A DNA stretch of 18,302 bases from Clostridia bacterium. Lineage in GTDB: Bacteria; Bacillota; Clostridia; Christensenellales; CAG-138. The translations under genes and the position numbers were made by a program. Shown one piece after another: positions 14,104-18,302 of the stretch. The DNA is taken from positions 1 through 18,302 of the forward strand of contig JAEDCW010000039.1 of the NCBI GenBank assembly GCA_016293975.1. The letters run 5' to 3'. Position 1 is the first letter of the stretch, and each line of letters begins with the position of its first letter. The notes under the pieces were generated by a model. It did not search any database. It was not told where the DNA came from and worked only from the letters and a program-made list of their open reading frames with translations.

Positions 14104-14775
14104 ATGTCAATAATGTGTTCTGTATTTGTGCCGGAGGGCATAGCAATGGCGGCGGACAGCCGCATGACGACGATAATGACGCCTAAAGATGAGCCAGAAG
14201 GAAAGCCTCTTATGTTTTCCGCTACGGATAACGCGCAGAAGGTTTTCTTGCTCAGCAAGGTTAAAGTCGGCATATCCGCCTGCGGACTTGCCATACTCGA
14301 TGGAAAGACTATAGCTGATTTTCTGAGGCTGTTTGAGATAGAAAAGGTAAGCCCCGGAGATACGGTTACCGACGTTGCAGAGAAGCTCTTTGCATACGCC
14401 CAAAAGTACATAAAGAGGATGAGTTTCTTTGTTTGCGGTTACTGCAAGGACGAGCCATACGTTTATACGGTCGGGCAGAGCATAACGAGGAATAATTACA
14501 GGGACAACAGCATACAATACTCGGTTTCATGGGCGGGCGAGCCGATAGCGATTCGTAAGCTTCTGCAGACGGAGCCTCGCATGGCGATGAATCTTGCGGT
14601 AATGCCCCTTAAAGATGCAATAGACCTGTCAAACTTTCTCATAGATACAACCATTCAGTATCAGCGCTTTGAGCAGAAAGCGAGAAGCTGTGGGGGCGAC
14701 ATAGATATACTTGTGCTTACAAAGGACGATGCATTTTGGTACAGACACAAGCTATATGAGCCGAATTTTAGGTAG
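14104..14775 (+). CDS. Proteasome/HslV-like Ntn hydrolase with a predicted N-terminal serine
   Basis: The 223-residue protein resembles the beta-type proteasome/HslV fold. Its N-terminus reads MSIMCSVFVPEGIAMAADSR: a short strand, then the G-I-A-x-A-A-D-S-R signature of proteasome subunits. If Met1 is removed, Ser2 becomes residue 1 and the Asp of AADSR becomes residue 17, exactly the Thr1-Asp17 spacing of the proteasome active site. A later NAQKVFLL (43-50) supplies the equivalent of Lys33, with about 12 extra residues before it, and KVGISACGLAILDGK (53-67) matches the G-x-x-x-G-x-x-x-D region. No ATPase partner or propeptide is visible. It begins one base after the ROK stop behind AAGGGGG. 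The fold is likely; peptidase activity and substrate are unknown. Confidence 0.7.
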   Translation: MSIMCSVFVPEGIAMAADSRMTTIMTPKDEPEGKPLMFSATDNAQKVFLLSKVKVGISACGLAILDGKTIADFLRLFEIEKVSPGDTVTDVAEKLFAYAQKYIKRMSFFVCGYCKDEPYVYTVGQSITRNNYRDNSIQYSVSWAGEPIAIRKLLQTEPRMAMNLAVMPLKDAIDLSNFLIDTTIQYQRFEQKARSCGGDIDILVLTKDDAFWYRHKLYEPNFR

Positions 14776-14881
14776 TTATCACAATTTGTTAACAGTTTGA
14801 ACATGCTCGGTTCACCTATTTGTGGTTTACTTAATATGTCACATGACAAACCTCCCCAACACTACAACCTCCTGTGAAACG

Positions 14882-14909
14882 GTGCCGCCGTTATTGGCGG
14901 CACTGTTTT
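14882..14909 (+). terminator. Strong terminator of the uvrC operon
   Basis: A perfect 8-bp stem GTGCCGCC (14882-14889) and GGCGGCAC (14896-14903) with loop GTTATT is followed by TGTTTTC; flanking bases GAAAC and GTTTT can lengthen the stem. It lies about 105 bases past the last stop codon. Confidence 0.85.
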
Positions 14910-14932
14910 CGTATAAGCATATTTAGTATTAC

Positions 14933-14967
14933 CCGCCATATACATAATCATAATTGCAAAATGGCGG
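14933..14967 (+). promoter_or_regulatory. Inverted repeat covering the ribosome binding site of the flippase gene
   Basis: CCGCCAT (14933-14939) and ATGGCGG (14961-14967) form a perfect 7-bp inverted repeat with an AT-rich 21-base loop. The right arm contains the only purine-rich site (GGCGGTGA) ahead of the ATG at 14974, so a folded RNA would hide it. As DNA, the repeat could instead be an operator. Confidence 0.5.
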
Positions 14968-14973
14968 TGAATA

Positions 14974-16287
14974 ATGCCAAATAAAAACAGTCTTGCATAC
15001 AGATCACTTGTTCTCGCATCCTCAAATGTACTGCTTCAGCTCATGGCCTTTGCATTCCGAGTTGTTTTGAGCAGACTTGCGGGTGCTGAGGGTATGGGTG
15101 TGAATGCGCTTGTAATGCAGGCATATTCGGTCATGTATGCGCTGTGCATATCGGGCATGAACGTTGCCGTTACGACATTGAGTGCAAGGTATTACGTGAC
15201 TGGTGGCATTGCGGGCGTAAGGAAACTCGTGAGGCTCGCAACAGGTGCATTCCTCGCCATGATAATTGCGTTTTCAATACCGCTGTTCTCGTTCAGAGAC
15301 GCAATAGCTGAGCACCTGCTCGGTGATATAAGGACATCTATGGCGCTGTGGCTTATTCCCATATGCATAACACTCACAGGCTTTGAAAACGTATTCAAGT
15401 CGTCCTATTTCGGAATGGGAGGCGTTAAGCGCGCGGCGGCATCGGAACTTATTGAGCAGGGCATAAGATATACGCTCGTTATACTGCTCCTGTACTACAC
15501 AAAGACAGAGGATAACAGCAGAAAGGCGTTCCTTATGGTACTGGGAATGACGCTGAGCGAGCTATTCAGCGTAGGCTTTCTCGGCATATCCTTTTACAGA
15601 AAGTGCAGGAAGGAGCTAAGCAGAATAAGCTTTGAAAATGTCACGCTCAAACGATACTCGGACATAGCTCTGCCATCGACTTTGACCGCACTTTCTGCGA
15701 CGCTTCTTTCTTCTGCGTCTACAGTAATATTCCCTTTGCGACTTATCGTTGCGGGATATACCGAATCCCATGCGGTCGCTACTCTCGGCGTCGTTTCGGG
15801 AATGCTAGAACCTATGCTTGCGCTGCCGACGGCATTTGTAGCGGCAATGTGTACGGTGCTTTTGCCGAGCGTTTCGTGCTGCTCTGAGCTTGGGGACATG
15901 AAGGGGGTAAGGCGAAAGATGAAGAAGGCGTTCGCGGTATCGGGGCTTTTGTCCGTTGCGGTGATTGTTATCGTAGTGTATGCGCCTGAGATTGCAAATG
16001 CACTGTTTGCTCAAGATGTACCAGTATTACTCGCGATACTGCTCGGCATAAAGACGGTCATAAACTTTTGTCTTTTAGTGACCGTTGCGGTACTGAACGG
16101 AATCTACCAGCACAAGAGGGTTTTGTTGTACTCGGTGATAGGCGAGCTGGTACAGTTGGTGCTGATATGGTATCTGACGGCGATACCATCGCTCAACATA
16201 TTCGGCTATGTAACGGCAATGATAGTCGGAGATATGATGAGACTTGTGCTCAATTCTATGAGACTGCGAAAAATGACTGCCGATTGA
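14974..16287 (+). CDS. SpoVB/MurJ-like MOP-family lipid flippase
   Basis: The 437-residue polytopic protein has about 12 membrane segments and the layout of the polysaccharide-biosynthesis/SpoVB branch of the MOP superfamily. Typical features are the first helix followed by RVVLSRLAGAEGMGVNALV (29-47), EQGIRYTLVILLLYY (about 155-169) and LERYS-like linker sequence KRYSDIALPSTLTALSATL before helix 7. Members flip undecaprenyl-linked glycan or peptidoglycan precursors, and SpoVB itself acts during spore cortex formation. At 437 residues it is shorter than B. subtilis SpoVB and MurJ, so the exact role is open. The start has only a modest ribosome binding site (GGCGGTGA), which lies in an inverted repeat. 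It stands alone between two terminator or promoter boundaries. Confidence 0.85.
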   Translation: MPNKNSLAYRSLVLASSNVLLQLMAFAFRVVLSRLAGAEGMGVNALVMQAYSVMYALCISGMNVAVTTLSARYYVTGGIAGVRKLVRLATGAFLAMIIAFSIPLFSFRDAIAEHLLGDIRTSMALWLIPICITLTGFENVFKSSYFGMGGVKRAAASELIEQGIRYTLVILLLYYTKTEDNSRKAFLMVLGMTLSELFSVGFLGISFYRKCRKELSRISFENVTLKRYSDIALPSTLTALSATLLSSASTVIFPLRLIVAGYTESHAVATLGVVSGMLEPMLALPTAFVAAMCTVLLPSVSCCSELGDMKGVRRKMKKAFAVSGLLSVAVIVIVVYAPEIANALFAQDVPVLLAILLGIKTVINFCLLVTVAVLNGIYQHKRVLLYSVIGELVQLVLIWYLTAIPSLNIFGYVTAMIVGDMMRLVLNSMRLRKMTAD

Positions 16288-16309
16288 CATGAATATATCA
16301 ATATGATGT

Positions 16310-16338
16310 TTGCAAATGATGTCGAGTAGTGTTAGAAT
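16310..16338 (+). promoter_or_regulatory. Ferredoxin promoter
   Basis: TTGCAA (16310-16315) and TAGAAT (16333-16338), preceded by TGT as an extended -10, are spaced by 17 bases. The expected transcript start is about 23 bases before the ferredoxin start codon. Confidence 0.75.
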
Positions 16339-16367
16339 ATCGACATTAACCATAGGAGGTAAACAAA

Positions 16368-16538
16368 ATGGCATACAAGATTTCTGACGAATGCATTTGC
16401 TGCGGAGCATGTGCCGGCGAGTGCCCGGTAAGCGCAATTACAGAGGGTGACGGCAAGTACGTTATCGATCCCGATACCTGCATTGAGTGCGGTGCTTGCG
16501 CCGGTGTTTGCCCTGTAGGCGCACCCAAGGCTGAGTAA
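16368..16538 (+). CDS. 2[4Fe-4S] clostridial-type ferredoxin
   Basis: This 56-residue protein is a complete bacterial ferredoxin, the small soluble electron carrier used by pyruvate:ferredoxin oxidoreductase, hydrogenase and similar anaerobic enzymes. The two cluster motifs are C-x2-C-x2-C-x3-C-P at Cys9, 12, 15, 19 and at Cys38, 41, 44, 48, with the typical YVIDPDTC linker between. An extra cysteine (Cys11) sits between two ligands of the first motif. AGGAGG lies 7-12 bases before the ATG, and the gene has its own promoter and terminator, so it is a single-gene transcript of the kind expected for strong expression. It is the clearest sign that the organism is an anaerobe. Confidence 0.97.
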   Translation: MAYKISDECICCGACAGECPVSAITEGDGKYVIDPDTCIECGACAGVCPVGAPKAE

Positions 16539-16600
16539 TTGCGGCTTAGGTAGAAAACATACGACTCTTAATTGAGTCACAAACCCAATATGTCGAAAAC

Positions 16601-16638
16601 GCCCGTGGATTCGGAATGAGTTTACGGGTAGTTTTTTT
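16601..16638 (+). terminator. Terminator after the ferredoxin gene
   Basis: GCCCGT (16601-16606) pairs with ACGGGT (16624-16629, one G-T pair) across a 17-base loop and is followed two bases later by seven T. A second small perfect hairpin, GACTC/GAGTC at 16563-16578, precedes it without a T run. Confidence 0.7.
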
Positions 16639-16703
16639 ATTTGTCTCTGAGTTTGATATTACTAAGGGCGAAACTGTTGATTTGATTTTTCGTTGCCTAA
16701 AAG

Positions 16704-16732
16704 TTGTCAAAAGAGGTAACTTAATGTATACT
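16704..16732 (+). promoter_or_regulatory. Promoter of the zinc-ribbon protein gene
   Basis: TTGTCA (16704-16709) and TATACT (16727-16732) are spaced by 17 bases, about 36 bases before the ATG at 16769. Confidence 0.7.
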
Positions 16733-16768
16733 GAAGTAGTTGGAAAAACCAGTTTACAGGAGGACAGG

Positions 16769-17305
16769 ATGACTATTTGTAGCAAGTGCAACAGCACTGT
16801 TGATGATGGTTTCAAGTTCTGCACAAATTGCGGAGCTGTAGTAGATGACAATGCTAGCGGCACTGTCTCGGAGGTAAGCGACCAAAAGCCTGAAAAGCCC
16901 GTTCAGAACGACGCACAGAACCAGTATAAGCCGAGTTATCAGCCCGTACAGTCACAGCCTGCTCAGCAGAACGGAGATGCCTGCGATCAGGCACAGAGTG
17001 GAGCCTATCAGCATAATCCTTATGTGCCGCCGATACCCGTACCCGCTGTTGAACCCGTGATACCGGAGAAGTATCGTCTTATGTCCGCTTGGGGCTATAT
17101 CGGATACAGCCTGTTGTTCTCTATACCCATCGTAGGTTTTATATGCGCAATAGTATTTGCCGTCTCGGACGATTATATCAACAGACGCAACTATGCAAGG
17201 AGTGTACTCATAGGAATAGCAATTTCAGCCGTACTCGCGATAGTTTTGATTATAGTGTTTCTTAGCATAGTTGGGCAAGCTGTATCAACCATCTGGAACA
17301 TGTGA
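16769..17305 (+). CDS. Zinc-ribbon membrane protein
   Basis: The 178-residue protein has three parts. An N-terminal zinc ribbon carries Cys4, 7, 18 and 21 (CSKC and CTNCG). A long disordered linker (about 25-100) is rich in Gln, Pro and Asn. Two membrane helices follow at about 107-132 and 145-168, joined by a short charged loop DDYINRRNYARS. Such zinc-ribbon plus membrane-helix proteins are common in Clostridia and largely uncharacterised; the ribbon would face the cytoplasm. The start at 16769 follows AGGAGG with good spacing; in-frame codons further upstream overlap the promoter and terminator and are not used. No partner gene is adjacent, and I assign no function. Confidence 0.85.
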   Translation: MTICSKCNSTVDDGFKFCTNCGAVVDDNASGTVSEVSDQKPEKPVQNDAQNQYKPSYQPVQSQPAQQNGDACDQAQSGAYQHNPYVPPIPVPAVEPVIPEKYRLMSAWGYIGYSLLFSIPIVGFICAIVFAVSDDYINRRNYARSVLIGIAISAVLAIVLIIVFLSIVGQAVSTIWNM

Positions 17306-17438
17306 TGGTATAGTTAGTGGACAAACTCATAATGTCTGCGATGGCAATAACAGACATACTCCATGACCTCACAGACAATGACAGTTTAGCAATAGCAATC
17401 AGAAGAAACACCCTTCGCCGGGTACCCGTAAAACAGTT

Positions 17439-17471
17439 AAACCTCCACATGACCAAATCATGTGCAGGTTT
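17439..17471. other. Strong 13-pair hairpin
   Basis: AAACCT (17439-17444) and AGGTTT (17466-17471) flank CACATGA (17446-17452) and TCATGTG (17458-17464); the two stem blocks are separated by one C-C mismatch and closed by a 5-base loop CCAAA. It could end the zinc-ribbon transcript, although the T run is part of the stem, or be part of a structured RNA. Confidence 0.6.
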
Positions 17472-17500
17472 TGACGTTTAATCCGGGCTGTCTGGCTCGC

Positions 17501-17543
17501 AGAGCGCACATAAATGGCTTACCTATGTTTAGAAGTGCGCTCT
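17501..17543. other. Second hairpin with a perfect 9-pair GC-rich stem
   Basis: AGAGCGCAC (17501-17509) pairs perfectly with GTGCGCTCT (17535-17543). Inside it, ACATA (17508-17512) can pair with TATGT (17524-17528). No T run follows, so it is not a standard rightward terminator. It lies between the hairpin at 17439 and the end of the leftward GNAT gene. The rest of the 17306-17565 gap holds no gene I can support. Confidence 0.55.
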
Positions 17544-17565
17544 TGCAGGCAAACAGGAATCCGAC

Positions 17566-18065
17566 TTATTGTTCTATACTCTGCTTAACATCGAAATCCA
17601 TATTCATTATTCTTTCGATGCTAACCGTTTCATATTTTTCCGGTTGAAAATCCTTTCTGATTGTTATTGTATTTAAGCAGGTATACCCGATTTTTTGATA
17701 CAAGCGAATTGCTCTCATATTTCTTGCTGCCGCTTCGATATATAGCGTTTCGGAGTATTCTTTTACAATATCTTCAATTAACTTAATCGCACAGGTGCCT
17801 ATTCCTTTTCCTTGGAATTCAGGAAGAACAAAAATATCTTCAAGCCAATCAATTTCGCAGCCTCTGCTGCCTAAATGCACAAAGCTAACATATTCTTCAT
17901 TATAGCTTATCAAGTATAGGAGATGCCCTCCTTTGTCCACCCGGTCAAATCATCGAAGGCCTCTTCGTAGCTTGGTATATACTGATTGTGGGATTGCCAA
18001 AACTTTTTGATCAAACTAATTATTACTGCTGTTTCATTGCTGTACATAACCAATTTTACATTCAT
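17566..18065 (-). pseudogene. GNAT acetyltransferase gene with a single-base frameshift
   Basis: Two minus-strand frames join into one GNAT N-acetyltransferase. The first runs from ATG 18065 through YSNETAVIISLIKKFWQSHN and EEAFDDLTGWTKEG; the second continues at about 17930 with HLLYLISYNEEYVSFVHLG and carries the acetyl-CoA-binding signature DIFVLPEFQGKGIGTCAI and the C-terminal AAARNMRAIRLYQKIGYT. The span is 500 bases, one short of a whole number of codons; adding one base in the GGAGGGC run at 17925-17931 restores a 166-residue protein of normal GNAT size. A run of seven G lies 5 bases before the ATG in place of a normal ribosome binding site. It may be a real lesion or a sequencing error at a G run. 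The substrate is unknown. Confidence 0.8.
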
Positions 18066-18143
18066 CATTGCCCCCCCGTACAGATTCAAGCATATCTAAC
18101 ATTTGCATATATCATATCACGTCACAGCCGATTACACAATAAA

Positions 18144-18207
18144 AGGCGCGACAGATGCCTCTGCCGTGCCTGTATAATGTTTTATGAACGCCGCTCTTTT
18201 AAGAGCG
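18144..18207. other. Structured intergenic sequence at the window end
   Basis: AGGCGCG (18144-18150) pairs with CGTGCCT (18165-18171), with CAGA/TCTG nested inside, followed by TATAAT (18173-18178) and by the near-perfect palindrome CGCTCTT-TT-AAGAGCG (18192-18207). No reading frame to the right edge looks coding, and I found no good -35 for the TATAAT. Confidence 0.4.
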
Positions 18208-18302
18208 TTAACATAAGAAAACAAGCAAAAATCCAGTAAAACCAACGTTTTTAAGGGCAGTGGGCAAACAGGTTAGCTCAAAAATTGAATAACCAAGCGA
18301 CA

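Noticed and set aside
13029..14411. A 460-codon open frame on the minus strand opposite the HAD, ROK and Ntn genes
   Set aside because: It spans three genes with clear family motifs on the other strand, and its own translation has no domain-like pattern. It is a shadow produced by codon use of the real genes.
14837..14848. Short palindrome TGTCACATGACA in the gap after the Ntn gene, considered as an operator
   Set aside because: Only 5-bp arms, a single copy, and no promoter close enough to make a role convincing.
17317..17481. A 50-55 codon plus-strand ORF after the zinc-ribbon gene (GTG 17317 or ATG 17332 to TAA 17481)
   Set aside because: There is no ribosome binding site, no recognisable family, and its end overlaps the strong hairpin at 17439-17471.

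Overview
This 18.3 kb window looks like an ordinary chromosomal segment of an anaerobic, Gram-positive-type bacterium, most likely a member of the Clostridia (Bacillota). The reasons are strong GGAGG-type ribosome binding sites, TATAAT promoters often with an extended -10, a short clostridial-type 2[4Fe-4S] ferredoxin, a SpoVB/MurJ-like flippase, and tRNA genes with encoded CCA. No insertion sequence, CRISPR array or complete mobile element is visible.

Left part (1-6000): the tail of a DUF3048-type protein ends at a terminator that faces a leftward O-antigen-ligase-like membrane protein. A decayed membrane-protein fragment separates this from a leftward XRE/TPR regulator. That regulator is divergent from a rightward phosphate module (PiT permease plus DUF47/PhoU-like partner). 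The divergent region carries a pair of 20-bp repeats that look like binding sites. A small PQ-loop-like membrane protein follows with its own good promoter and terminator.

Middle (6000-7160): a patch of gene remnants (N-terminal third of an HMGL-family synthase, an orphan C-terminal tail, a small basic ORF without a normal start) leads into a small ribbon-helix-helix protein. The patch abuts the 3' end of a leftward tRNA pair (initiator then elongator Met), so it may be the scar of a lost integrative element.

Right-middle (7200-14800): leftward genes for a GT4 glycosyltransferase, DeoD and a GNAT-like protein are divergent from a tightly packed rightward operon: uvrC, a Cof-type HAD phosphatase, a ROK sugar kinase and a proteasome-like Ntn hydrolase. 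The first three genes overlap by ATGA and the fourth starts one base after the third. The uvrC promoter sits so close to the start codon that the mRNA is probably leaderless.

Right end (14800-18302): a strong terminator, a hairpin-covered start of a SpoVB-like flippase, a 56-residue ferredoxin, a zinc-ribbon membrane protein, a region with two strong hairpins, and a GNAT acetyltransferase gene broken by a single-base frameshift. I do not see a clearly new multi-gene system. The best leads are the Ntn hydrolase with a predicted N-terminal serine nucleophile, the leaderless uvrC, the regulator repeats, and the alternating GC-rich segments ahead of the flippase gene.
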